Part shown: positions 53,622 to 61,275 of the stretch, in pieces
How the letters are laid out: every line of letters starts with the position of its first letter
Numbering within the stretch: the first letter of the stretch is position 1
Assembly (NCBI RefSeq): GCF_042680885.1
Contig: NZ_JBHUEO010000017.1
Coordinates: forward strand, 56,206 to 120,205
Direction: 5' to 3'
Source: Siminovitchia sediminis
Lineage (GTDB): Bacteria > Bacillota > Bacilli > Bacillales > Bacillaceae_C
Length of the DNA stretch: 64,000 nucleotides
Notes under the pieces: model-generated
Seen by the model: the letters and a program-made list of their open reading frames with translations, nothing else
Told to the model about the DNA's origin: nothing
The model's database searches: none
Position numbers and translations under genes: made by a program

Positions 53622-54146
53622 CTATATATTTGAAATGGGTTTCATTGCTTCAAATGGATTTTTACAAGATTTGCAATATAGAATACTCCTGCAAGCAGTC
53701 GGTCCGAAAATATTTTCCATTGTTACGTAGGTTGAGCCGCAGTATGGACAGTCCACATGCCATGAACCATCCTCTTTAAGATGTTTGGGCGGAGGTGCGA
53801 TGCCAAAATCTCTGAGCCTGCTATAGCCTTTCGGTGTGATTCTGTCGGAGGTCCAGGGCGGATGATAAATAAATTTCACATTTGCTTTATCAACCGCAGG
53901 ATGGGCTTCAATAGCCATCTTCATATTACGTTCAATAATTTCCAAAGCAGGGCACCCCAAAAATGTTGGAAGCACCTCCACCGTTACCTCGCTATCCATA
54001 ATGTGGATGTTCTCGACCATCCCTAAATCAATCACGCTGACAGTGTCAATCTCCGGGTCTTTTACAGTTTCCAAGATTTCTAAAATCAAATTCTTGGAAA
54101 TGGGCTCTGCTGCCTTCATTCTCTGATCACTCTCCTCTATTACCAT
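53622..54146 (-). CDS. paaD: Phenylacetyl-CoA epoxidase accessory protein PaaD
   Basis: A 174-residue protein with an N-terminal FeS-assembly (DUF59/MIP18) domain (LEILETVKDPEIDTVSVIDLGMV, FLGCPALEII) and a C-terminal zinc-ribbon with CPYCG and CKSC (about residues 134-165). This two-domain layout is that of PaaD, needed for maturation of the phenylacetyl-CoA epoxidase. The start overlaps the paaC stop by 7 bases. All cysteines expected for the ribbon are present. Confidence 0.92.
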   Translation of the reverse strand: MVIEESDQRMKAAEPISKNLILEILETVKDPEIDTVSVIDLGMVENIHIMDSEVTVEVLPTFLGCPALEIIERNMKMAIEAHPAVDKANVKFIYHPPWTSDRITPKGYSRLRDFGIAPPPKHLKEDGSWHVDCPYCGSTYVTMENIFGPTACRSILYCKSCKNPFEAMKPISNI

Positions 54147-54946
54147 GAAGCAGCCAGATCCATTCGATAAACCTCCGATAACGTTCGAAGGGCAGAGTCC
54201 AAATCCCTGGAATGTTCTCCGATCCTTCCATTCATCTTCGGGTTATCCGGTATGGCCGGAAATTTAGAATCCAAAGATATATAAGCTTTTTCTAATTCAT
54301 GCATCCATCTTTTTTGAATAAGGGTACCTTGTTCAATTAATTCATATTTATGAATGTCACTTGCCAAATTGCCAAATACGAACATATCACCAATATCCTC
54401 CATGACCCGATTAATGGCATTATTCATTCTCACCTTTGCCTCGTCGGTAGACTCCATCAACTGAATAAACCACGTTTTCCAATGCTGTAAATGGTAAAAA
54501 AGTTCCATGCTGACCCTAGTCGCAATTTCTGCAGCAGGCCGATAAGAGCTGTTTTTTAACGAATCAATCTTTACCTTTTTAGCAGCCGTGTAAAAATAAT
54601 TTCTTACAACTGTATATGCCCAGTCATATTTGGGGGTGTCCATATAGCTGCCTTCACCATTCGGCCTTTCTGCAAGTATGCTATTTCTTCTTTCCTTGGA
54701 AGGCCGCATATGTGCTAATTCATCTGCTGTTCCGTATCCCAATTCTTCCAGCAGTGTGAAAAACATTGACGCATGCCCCATGCAATCTTGGCTAATGGAT
54801 GAAAATGCCACGTCCTCTTCAATGTGCGGCGCCAGCCCAAGCCATTCGGATCCGCGGAATGATATGAGCAAATCATCGTCTGCAAACTGAAACAATAAAT
54901 CAGCTGCAGCATTTTTGAATTGCTCATTTGATTGAATGTCTGTCAT
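54140..54946 (-). CDS. paaC: Phenylacetyl-CoA epoxidase structural subunit PaaC
   Basis: A 268-residue ferritin-like protein: LLFQFADDDLLISFRGSEWLGLAPHIEEDVAFSSISQDCMGHASMFF is the PaaC hallmark region. PaaC has lost the metal site and pairs with catalytic PaaA. GGAGGAGG precedes the ATG. It is the first gene of paaC-paaD-paaH-paaJ behind a promoter with an inverted repeat. In other paa operons paaA and paaB precede paaC; here they are absent. Confidence 0.93.
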   Translation of the reverse strand: MTDIQSNEQFKNAAADLLFQFADDDLLISFRGSEWLGLAPHIEEDVAFSSISQDCMGHASMFFTLLEELGYGTADELAHMRPSKERRNSILAERPNGEGSYMDTPKYDWAYTVVRNYFYTAAKKVKIDSLKNSSYRPAAEIATRVSMELFYHLQHWKTWFIQLMESTDEAKVRMNNAINRVMEDIGDMFVFGNLASDIHKYELIEQGTLIQKRWMHELEKAYISLDSKFPAIPDNPKMNGRIGEHSRDLDSALRTLSEVYRMDLAASW

Positions 54947-55035
54947 ATTTTTTATGACCTCCTCCTACATATATTTGGAATCAAGTTCGAGACATCAATG
55001 CTTGATTTCACTTCTAATTTAAAAGAGATCGACAC

Positions 55036-55050
55036 AGGAAGCGCTTCCAA
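55036..55050 (-). promoter_or_regulatory. cre site (CcpA) in the paaC leader
   Basis: Minus strand TTGGAAGCGCTTCCT matches all defined positions of WTGNAANCGNWNNCW, with a GGAAGCGCTTCC palindrome. It lies about 110 bases downstream of the predicted start point, inside the untranslated leader, where CcpA would act as a roadblock under glucose. Confidence 0.7.
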
Positions 55051-55136
55051 CATGAGATTTAAAAAAGTGTCTTTAAAAAATCGCTGGTATGAATGATCAG
55101 CTGCCCCAGAAGCAAAAGAATGTGAAATAATATCAT

Positions 55137-55188
55137 TAATATAACATTCCTTTAACGACATTTTAATTTAATGTTATATTAAAATCAA
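55137..55188 (-). promoter_or_regulatory. paaC operon promoter with inverted-repeat operator
   Basis: Minus strand TTGATT (55183-55188), 17-base spacer, TAAAAT (55160-55165). A perfect 12-bp inverted repeat TAATATAACATT / AATGTTATATTA (55137-55148 and 55170-55181, spacer 21) has one arm between -35 and -10 and the other just past the start point, a classic repressor placement. PaaX is the linked candidate repressor. The following leader of about 200 bases holds a cre site and no gene. Confidence 0.65.
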
Positions 55189-55220
55189 TAGGAAATGTAC
55201 AGTCGGTCCACCGGTATGTG

Positions 55221-55469
55221 TTATCCGGCCCATTGACTCTTGTCTGTAAACGGCTCATCAGCCACCTTAATGGAATCTGTCGGACATCCTTCGCATGCAT
55301 CTTCCAAGTCATCTGCCAGCTCTTCGGGCACCTCTGCCAATCCTGTATTATTATCCAGGATGACATAAGACAAGCCCTCTTCATTATAATCGAAGATGTC
55401 AGGAGCACAGGCACCGCATGAACCGCAGGCAATGCATGTATCCTGGTCAACAATGGTGTATTTAGCCAC
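55221..55469 (-). CDS. [4Fe-4S] ferredoxin
   Basis: An 82-residue acidic ferredoxin. Cluster ligands are in CIACGSCGACAPDIF and the distal CEGCPTDSI (C-x2-C-x2-C plus C-P). The N-terminal MAKYTIVDQDTCIACG matches Bacillus Fer. It lies 23 bases after a ferredoxin-NADP reductase gene, and together they can pass NADPH electrons to an oxygenase. Ferredoxin-NADP reductase with a separate ferredoxin would replace the PaaE reductase of enterobacterial paa operons. Confidence 0.92.
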   Translation of the reverse strand: MAKYTIVDQDTCIACGSCGACAPDIFDYNEEGLSYVILDNNTGLAEVPEELADDLEDACEGCPTDSIKVADEPFTDKSQWAG

Positions 55470-55492
55470 CGTGCAGTCACCTCCTTTGTTTT

Positions 55493-56497
55493 CTACACTT
55501 TTACCTTTTTCCTTGCCATGATTGTTGTGCTGTGAACCGGTTGAATTCTGGATGAAGGATCAATCGCGGCTTTTGCATGGCTGACGGCAATTGGAGCTTC
55601 ACCGAATCCTGTTGCGATGAGCTTGACCTTCCCTTCGTACGTATTGATATCACCTACCGCGTAAACCCCTTTAATGTTGGTTTCCATTTTGGAATCAACG
55701 ACGATCGAATTTTTTTCGATTTCTAATCCCCAATTTTTTATCGGTCCCAGTGAAGCCGCGAAACCGTAGTTACATAAGACTGCATCTACTTCTATAAGGA
55801 TTTTTTCTTTTGTCTTCACATGCTGCAAAGTGACCGTTTCAATTCTTTTCTCCCCTTCAAGATCAACAGGGATATAAGGAGTCCATATATTTGCTGTCGA
55901 GTTCTCAAGTAAAGAAACACTGTGCTCATGGGCCCTGAAATGATCACGCCGATGAGCAATGTTCACCTCTTTGGCGACGGGTTCCAGCATAAGGGACCAA
56001 TCTACCGCCGAATCACCGCCTCCAAAAACCAGTACTTTTTTATCAGTAAATGCCTTTATATTCTCTACAAAATAATAAAGATTGCTTTTTTCATAGAATG
56101 CTGCTTTCTCCAGCGGAAGCTTTCTTGGCTGAAACGCGCCATTACCTGCAGTCATAATGATTGCACGGGAAAAGTGCTTTCCTTTTTCGGTAGTTAAGAT
56201 AAACGTGCCATCATCTCTTTTTATCAACGAATCCACAGATTCTTCCAGGCAAATTTCCTGATCAAACAGGTTCATCTGTCTAACTAAGTGATCCACCAGC
56301 TCCCGGGCGCGAACTTTAGGAAATCCCGCCACATCATAAATAAATTTTTCGGGATAGAGGGCAGAAAGCTGACCGCCAAGCCGGGGCAAACTCTCAATCA
56401 CTTTTACGGACATTTGCCTGAGACCCGCGTAAAAAGCGGTAAATAACCCTGCGGGTCCTCCACCAATTATTGTTACATCAAACAGCTTTTCATCCAT
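55493..56497 (-). CDS. Ferredoxin-NADP reductase, thioredoxin-reductase-like (YumC type)
   Basis: A 334-residue flavoprotein of the two-dinucleotide-domain class: FAD site FDVTIIGGGPAGLFTAFYAGLRQ, NADP site VLVFGGGDSAVDWSLML with HRRDHFRAHEHSV, and YAVGDINTYEGKVKLI. It lacks the C-x2-C of thioredoxin reductase, as YumC-type FNRs do. The start MDEKLFDVTIIGG lies after AAAGGAG; a frame starting 13 codons upstream includes that site. Followed by ferredoxin. I infer that the pair reduces the phenylacetyl-CoA epoxidase. Confidence 0.9.
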   Translation of the reverse strand: MDEKLFDVTIIGGGPAGLFTAFYAGLRQMSVKVIESLPRLGGQLSALYPEKFIYDVAGFPKVRARELVDHLVRQMNLFDQEICLEESVDSLIKRDDGTFILTTEKGKHFSRAIIMTAGNGAFQPRKLPLEKAAFYEKSNLYYFVENIKAFTDKKVLVFGGGDSAVDWSLMLEPVAKEVNIAHRRDHFRAHEHSVSLLENSTANIWTPYIPVDLEGEKRIETVTLQHVKTKEKILIEVDAVLCNYGFAASLGPIKNWGLEIEKNSIVVDSKMETNIKGVYAVGDINTYEGKVKLIATGFGEAPIAVSHAKAAIDPSSRIQPVHSTTIMARKKVKV

Positions 56498-56535
56498 TTT
56501 GTCTGTCACTCCTTTTTGCCTAAGAGAATCCAGCA

Positions 56536-57867
56536 TTAGGAAAACATGAGTGGTCCTGGTTTTCTTTGATCCAAGATTCTGACGGCTTTTCCCTCAGATC
56601 TTGGAAGGCTTTTTGGAGATCCAATGACCGTTTTAACTGAGACCAGACATGCCGATTTAATCTCATGTTTAATTTGTCTTTCAAGCATCCGGACTTTTTC
56701 ATGGTTCAGGTCTTGATTGATACCCATATAAAGTTCATCGCATACTTCCACATAAAGCTCTGCACAGTCCATTGGCCCTTCTTTTGACAGCCTGATTTGA
56801 TAGTGCGGAGAAAGACCTTCAATTTGTAACAGGGTTCGTTCTATTTCAGATGGGAACACATTGACCCCGCGAATAATAATCATATCATCTGTTCTTCCTT
56901 TGACTCTGGACATCCTTGTCGTCGTTCTTCCGCATCGGCACGGTTCCCGATGGATGGAGGAGATATCACCCGTACGATATCTTATGAGCGGAAAAGCTTC
57001 CTTGGTCAATGTCGTAAAGACCAGCTCCCCATCATTTCCGTCCTCAACGGGCTGCAGAGTTTTTGGATCTATAACTTCCACAAGAAAGTGGTCATCAGCT
57101 ATATGGAGACCATCTTGCGCTTCATGGCATTCTACGGATACTCCGGGTCCCATAATTTCACTCAATCCATAAATGTCAACCGCTTTGATGTCAAGCAGTT
57201 CTTCAAGCTTTTCCCGCATGGCTTCTGACCAGGGTTCCGCACCAAAAATTCCATAACGAAGGCTGTTGTTCCTGGAGTCCAATCCTAAATCAATCATTTT
57301 TTCCGCAATATTAAGTGCATAGGAAGGTGTACATCCGATTCCTCTTGGTTTAAAATCTTGTATACTTAATATTTGTCTTTCTGTATTACCGCCTGAAATT
57401 GGGACTACAGCAGCACCAAGAAGTTCCGCGCCATAATGTAATCCCAGCCCTCCTGTAAATAATCCATAACCATAAGCGTTTTGGAAGACATCTCCTTTGT
57501 TTCCCCCAGCTGCTGTAATTGCTCTTGCAATCAATTCGGACCAAACACGTAAATCATTTTTTGTATAGCTGACCACCGTCGGCTTTCCGCTCGTCCCTGA
57601 TGAAGCGTGCATTCGGGCGATATTCTCGATAGGCTCAGCAAATAAACCATAAGGATAGTTATCCCGTAAATCCTGTTTTTTTGTAAATGGCAGCTTTGTA
57701 ATGTCACTAACCTTTTTTATGTCCCCCACTCGAATTCCTTTTTCAGATAATTTTTCTTTGTAATACGGCACCTTGCTGTATACCCTGGCCAATGTTTCCT
57801 GTAATCTGAATAACTGTAGTTTTTCTTTATCAAAAATTGACAGCGTTTCCATTTCGGGATTAAACAT
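56536..57867 (-). CDS. paaK: Phenylacetate-CoA ligase
   Basis: Activates phenylacetate to phenylacetyl-CoA with ATP. The 443-residue-class protein has the adenylation P-loop ARMHASSGTSGKPTVVSYTK, the A5 motif DIYGLSEIMGPG, YRTGDI and the C-terminal GRTDDMIIIRGVNVFPSEIE. MFNPEMETLS start follows GGAGG at 12 bases; TTG eight codons upstream includes the site. Followed by the reductase gene 38 bases later. A promoter TTGACT-N17-TAAATT lies at 57957-57985. Confidence 0.94.
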   Translation of the reverse strand: MFNPEMETLSIFDKEKLQLFRLQETLARVYSKVPYYKEKLSEKGIRVGDIKKVSDITKLPFTKKQDLRDNYPYGLFAEPIENIARMHASSGTSGKPTVVSYTKNDLRVWSELIARAITAAGGNKGDVFQNAYGYGLFTGGLGLHYGAELLGAAVVPISGGNTERQILSIQDFKPRGIGCTPSYALNIAEKMIDLGLDSRNNSLRYGIFGAEPWSEAMREKLEELLDIKAVDIYGLSEIMGPGVSVECHEAQDGLHIADDHFLVEVIDPKTLQPVEDGNDGELVFTTLTKEAFPLIRYRTGDISSIHREPCRCGRTTTRMSRVKGRTDDMIIIRGVNVFPSEIERTLLQIEGLSPHYQIRLSKEGPMDCAELYVEVCDELYMGINQDLNHEKVRMLERQIKHEIKSACLVSVKTVIGSPKSLPRSEGKAVRILDQRKPGPLMFS

Positions 57868-57915
57868 GATTTCAGCGGGCCTCCAATTCAAGGAATTTTT
57901 TTGGTATTGGGATGT

Positions 57916-57985
57916 AACAAATAAATAACCAACACTAATATTTATGTTATATGTGTAATTTAATTGGTGGGCATAAAAAAGTCAA
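57916..57985 (-). promoter_or_regulatory. paaK promoter with inverted repeat
   Basis: TTGACT (57980-57985), 17-base spacer and TAAATT (57957-57962) on the minus strand. Downstream lies an imperfect inverted repeat AACAAATAAATA / TATTTATGTT (57916-57948) that would cover the start region. It resembles the AT-rich repeat before paaC in size but not in exact sequence. Confidence 0.5.
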
Positions 57986-58013
57986 CAGTTTCTTCGGAAT
58001 TATTTGTTTATTT

Positions 58014-58487
58014 TTACTTACTTTTTTTATCCTCTCCTTCGAGTTCCTCCATTGGTACAAAATATTGACTCTTGCGGTAACCTGCGGCCTCCATCGTTGC
58101 AATGAGTTCTTCCCCGTTGAAAACTTGAATCTTATACCATGCAATCCTTTGATTCCTTTTCTCTTCAACCGCTTTGGCCCTTATCCTGTCTCCTTCTTTT
58201 GCCGGAGCCATAAAATTCATCGTTGTTGTCAACCCTACTGCAGTTTTTCCATATGAATTGCTAGCTGCTGCAAAAACATAATCCGCCAGCGCATAAAGTA
58301 CCGCCCCATGAACAGTATCATGAGAATTCAGCATAAATTCGCGTATGGCCATTGAAGCCGAAGCTGTCCCTTCCCCCATCTCTTCCAATTGAATACCGAG
58401 ATGGTTAGCATAGGGCTCATTTTCGAATACTGAAAATATTTCCTTGTAAAATACTTTATGCATCCTTTTCTCATCAAAGTTTTTCAT
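58014..58487 (-). CDS. paaI: Hotdog-fold thioesterase PaaI
   Basis: A 157-residue thioesterase that clears hydroxyphenylacetyl-CoA and stalled acyl-CoA in phenylacetate catabolism. Motifs: MREFMLNSHDTVHGAVLYALADYVFAAASN (hotdog helix with catalytic His/Asp), VGLTTTMNFMAPAKEGD. Start MKNFDEKRMHKVF is 5 bases after GGAGG; a 19-codon longer frame is unlikely. First gene of the left-hand paa transcript, 146 bases before paaK. Confidence 0.88.
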   Translation of the reverse strand: MKNFDEKRMHKVFYKEIFSVFENEPYANHLGIQLEEMGEGTASASMAIREFMLNSHDTVHGAVLYALADYVFAAASNSYGKTAVGLTTTMNFMAPAKEGDRIRAKAVEEKRNQRIAWYKIQVFNGEELIATMEAAGYRKSQYFVPMEELEGEDKKSK

Positions 58488-59371
58488 GAGTACCTCCTTC
58501 TGTATCATTGGATCAATGACTTTTTCAACACCTGCAGTGCACACAAAGATATATTTCGTTTTATTAACGAATTATACATTTATTGTTATATACAATCAAT
58601 CAAAAGATTTAGAATTGAATATATTTACTGCTTCCTACCAGGTACAAAAGTATTGATAGAAAAGTGAAAATTCGATGTTTTATGGAGACGCTGCAAACAG
58701 ACTTATATTCGCGAGGCTTAATAGAGGAGATGAAGATTTGTTGTATGACAGGAAGCGCAGGAATATTAAATGGGAGATTTTTACTCCCCTAAGATGTATG
58801 CCGATCAACAGCGGTCTCCAAAAGTGTAAAAATGAATCAGGCTTTGGGACCAAAAACCCTAATTTCCGGGAAAAATTCCGACTGCTTTCTAAATGATTTG
58901 AAACAGCTTTAGGCATTACCCTTGGACTATTTTTTTAACAAAAACAAAAGAAGTCTCCTTATAAAATGCGACAGCATTTGTAGGGACTTCTTTTGTTCGG
59001 TGTGCCGAATGGTATTCAAACATTGTTTCTTTCGGAATAACAGAAAGCCCGAAGGAATGAACGTGGTGTACAGAACAGTCAAAATGGGTTTTCGCGCAAG
59101 CCAATAAACTGTTGATCGCCATTTAGACACCCGGCGTACCTCCCGCCCAGACCTGAAACGATTGCATCGACTCGGCCCGCTGCTGTCATCTCCCGGGCGG
59201 AAAATTAGATTAATAAGCCCCGGCTCCAAGAGAAACTGAAAGGTCTCTGCCTGATGCACAGCCCACCATCCAATCGGTAACGCACAAATACCCGGTTGCC
59301 CGCAATGGAGCGATGAAAGCCCGCAAGATAGGCAGTCATAATCGGCTCCCGTTACAAAGGGGAAGGTTCAC
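58488..59371. other. Gene-free region between paaI and yozD
   Basis: About 880 bases without a supported gene; open frames on the minus strand (58680-58916 and 58927-59259) lack ribosome sites and known motifs. It contains a nested inverted repeat at 58943-58997 and a G+C-richer block 59105-59360 with short complementary parts (CCGCCC and GGGCGG). It marks the right border of the paa block and could be a repeat remnant or encode an RNA. Confidence 0.4.
58943..58997. repeat. Nested hairpin with 13-bp outer arms
   Basis: AACAAAAGAAGTC (58943-58955) and GACTTCTTTTGTT (58985-58997) are perfectly complementary and enclose a second hairpin AAATGC-GACA-GCATTT. On the minus strand T-rich sequence follows (TTTTTG), so it may be a terminator; no coding gene ends close by. 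Confidence 0.6.
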
Positions 59372-59542
59372 TCAATCCTCCCATTCCTCAGCGATTATTT
59401 CTTTTTTCACTAAATAATCAAACGTAATATCGGCCAGCTCCCTGACCTCCTCTTCAGCTGGAATGAAACCCCTTCTGATGAGCTCTTCGTAGAAAAATTC
59501 GGCAATCTCATCCGTATCGATAAACACATCAATATCTCGCAT
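59372..59542 (-). CDS. yozD: YozD-family small protein
   Basis: A 56-residue acidic protein, MRDIDVFIDTDEIAEFFYEE at the N-terminus, then LADITFDYLVKKEIIAEEWED. The pattern I-V-IDT-EIAEFFYE-L--RG---E-E--E-ADITF-YL--K-II is that of B. subtilis YozD, function unknown. It starts 16 bases after yozE in the same direction; in B. subtilis yozD and yozE are also close together. Confidence 0.85.
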   Translation of the reverse strand: MRDIDVFIDTDEIAEFFYEELIRRGFIPAEEEVRELADITFDYLVKKEIIAEEWED

Positions 59543-59558
59543 TTCATTCCGCCCCTTT

Positions 59559-59789
59559 TTATTTTTTATTTTCTTCCTCTAAATACATTTCCCAGGCCTT
59601 ATCAAACACAGAAAGTGTTGAGCGATATTCACCGTTTAATTCCAGATAATCGCTGATTTCGGCATAATCCGTGGACGTCTTTGGAAAACTGTGATCCTTA
59701 TAGACCTCTTCAGAAAAATAACTGATAGGGTCCTTTGCTTCCGGCTGCCGATATTTGAGTATAAAGTGATAAAAGGACTTGTTCATCAT
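59559..59789 (-). CDS. yozE: YozE-family protein
   Basis: A 76-residue (or 75, ATG-ATG start) soluble protein with the YozE SAM-like fold: SFYHFILKYRQPEAKDPISYFSEEVYKDHSFPKTS, then YLELNGEYRSTLSVFDKAWEMYL. Function unknown; conserved in Bacillaceae. Ahead of yozD in the same operon. Confidence 0.87.
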   Translation of the reverse strand: MMNKSFYHFILKYRQPEAKDPISYFSEEVYKDHSFPKTSTDYAEISDYLELNGEYRSTLSVFDKAWEMYLEEENKK

Positions 59790-59905
59790 TCCATTCGCCT
59801 TTCAGCCTTACTTGTCCATTCAATATAACCGATGAACGGGCTCATGTAAATGAAAAGAACTTGCCTGCCTGTGATTTATTCATAATGTATGCTGGAATGG
59901 GCTCA

Positions 59906-59936
59906 AAAAGCCCCCTTTTTTTTACAGGGGGCTTTT
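59906..59936 (-). terminator. Terminator after the YjcZ-type gene
   Basis: Stem AAAAGCCCCC / GGGGGCTTTT with an 11-base loop and TTTTTGAG on the minus strand. Confidence 0.88.
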
Positions 59937-59987
59937 AGTTTTGGCAAATAACCATTGTCTTCCTCTATTTTTGTTTTAGAATTTAGG

Positions 59988-60152
59988 TCAACACCAGCAG
60001 GCGCCAATAATAATCAACAAGATGAACAGCACAACGATCAGTGCAAAGCCGCCTCCAAAGCCTCCACACCCGTAGCCGGGCCCACCATAACCGTATGCCG
60101 GCGAAACAAAGCCGTCACATCCACATCCGCCGCCGTAGCCTCCATAGTACAT
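59988..60152 (-). CDS. YjcZ-family sporulation peptide
   Basis: A 54-residue peptide too short for most ORF cut-offs: glycine/tyrosine/cysteine-rich head (MYYGGYGGGCGCDGFVSPAY) and the hydrophobic tail GFALIVVLFILLIIIGACWC. The FALIVVLFILLIIIGA tail is the hallmark of the YjcZ/YhdX/SscA-type family of spore-associated peptides. GAGTGATTTC precedes the ATG. It should be made late in the mother cell; expression cannot be read from sequence. Confidence 0.9.
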   Translation of the reverse strand: MYYGGYGGGCGCDGFVSPAYGYGGPGYGCGGFGGGFALIVVLFILLIIIGACWC

Positions 60153-60276
60153 GAAATCACTCCTCATTTATTTCTTATAGTCTATTCATCCATATACTAT
60201 GTCGGTGATTCAATGGCTGCATGTGCACCTGCCCATGTATGTTATGAAATATGGGATGGTTATCCTAAATAAATGG

Positions 60277-60702
60277 TTACTCAAACAGTTTTTTATATTC
60301 AGAATAACCCTCTTCATCCAGTTTTTCCTTCGGAATAAACCTCATGGCTGCGGAATTAATGCAATATCTTAAACCAGCAGGTCCTGGACCATCGGGGAAG
60401 ACATGCCCTAAATGTGAATCGGCCGTTTTGCTCCTGACCTCTGTTCGAATCATCCCATGGCTTAAATCTTCTTTCTCCAATATTTCACTTTCTTCAATCG
60501 GTTTCGTGAAGCTTGGCCAGCCGCACCCAGCATCATATTGGTCCAGCGAGCTAAACAATGGTTTGCCGGAAATAATATCCACGTAAATTCCTTCTTCTGT
60601 ATTATCCCAATATTCATTATGAAACGGCGGCTCTGTCCCATTATTTTGGGTTACCTCATACTGCATCGGTGTCAATTTCTTTTTCAGTTCACTTTTTTCC
60701 AA
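60277..60702 (-). CDS. msrB: Peptide methionine-(R)-sulfoxide reductase
   Basis: Repairs methionine-R-sulfoxide. The 141-residue protein has MQYEVTQNNGTEPPFHNEYWD, GCGWPSFTKPI, RTADSHLGHVFPDGP-type residues (SKTADSHLGHVF) and the catalytic Cys in GLRYCINSAAMRF. The structural zinc C-x2-C pairs are absent, as in B. subtilis MsrB. TTG at 60702 follows GGGGTGAT; GTG three codons upstream is the alternative. Overlaps the msrA end. Confidence 0.93.
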   Translation of the reverse strand: MEKSELKKKLTPMQYEVTQNNGTEPPFHNEYWDNTEEGIYVDIISGKPLFSSLDQYDAGCGWPSFTKPIEESEILEKEDLSHGMIRTEVRSKTADSHLGHVFPDGPGPAGLRYCINSAAMRFIPKEKLDEEGYSEYKKLFE

Positions 60703-61240
60703 CTTGATCACCCCAATGTCGTTCTATAAATTGAGCTCTTCCGGACCCATGTTGATAAGCCTGATAACGTACCGGATTTTTTCTGTAAAAATCTTGGTGG
60801 TAATCCTCAGCCTCATAAAACGGCTTGGCCGGTTCAACAGGTACAGTAATCGGCTTTGAAAATCTTCCGCTGCGGTCCAACTGCTTTTTTGATTCTTCGG
60901 CAAGAAGCCTTTGTTCTTCGTTGTGATAAAAAATTGCAGGCCGATAAGAGCCGCCCCGGTCATAAAATTGCCCCCCTGCATCGGTTGGATCAATCTGCAT
61001 CCAATACATATCGAGAAGCTGATTATACGAGATCACTTCCGGATCGTACGTAATTTGCACTGCCTCTGTATGCCCGGTAAGGCCTGAACACACTTGCTCA
61101 TAGGTAGGGTTTGCCAATGTCCCTCCGGTATATCCGGAAATCACTTTTTTTATTCCGGGCATTTCATGAAACGGCTTCACCATACACCAAAAACATCCGC
61201 CGGCAAATGTTGCAAGCTCCAGCCGGTCATTTTCTGTCAT
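60689..61240 (-). CDS. msrA: Peptide methionine-(S)-sulfoxide reductase
   Basis: Repairs methionine-S-sulfoxide. The 183 residues show FAGGCFWCM (catalytic Cys), GYTGGTLANPTYEQVC, GHTEAVQITYDP and QIDPTDAGGQFYDRGGSYR. The second cysteine of the CFWC pair and a further Cys (EQVCSG) could serve as resolving residues. GGAGGTGAGGG precedes the ATG. Overlaps msrB by about 14 bases, so both enzymes are made together. Confidence 0.96.
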   Translation of the reverse strand: MTENDRLELATFAGGCFWCMVKPFHEMPGIKKVISGYTGGTLANPTYEQVCSGLTGHTEAVQITYDPEVISYNQLLDMYWMQIDPTDAGGQFYDRGGSYRPAIFYHNEEQRLLAEESKKQLDRSGRFSKPITVPVEPAKPFYEAEDYHQDFYRKNPVRYQAYQHGSGRAQFIERHWGDQVGKK

Positions 61241-61275
61241 GAGCCCTCACCTCCATATACTTATCATATATCGTA

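Noticed and set aside
54952..55161. 69-codon frame upstream of paaC, considered as a paaB remnant
   Set aside because: Its ATG overlaps the predicted -10 box, there is no ribosome site, and none of the three frames shows PaaA or PaaB motifs.
58680..59259. Two minus-strand frames (78 and 110 codons) between paaI and yozD
   Set aside because: No ribosome sites and no domain; they cross hairpins and G+C-rich non-coding sequence.
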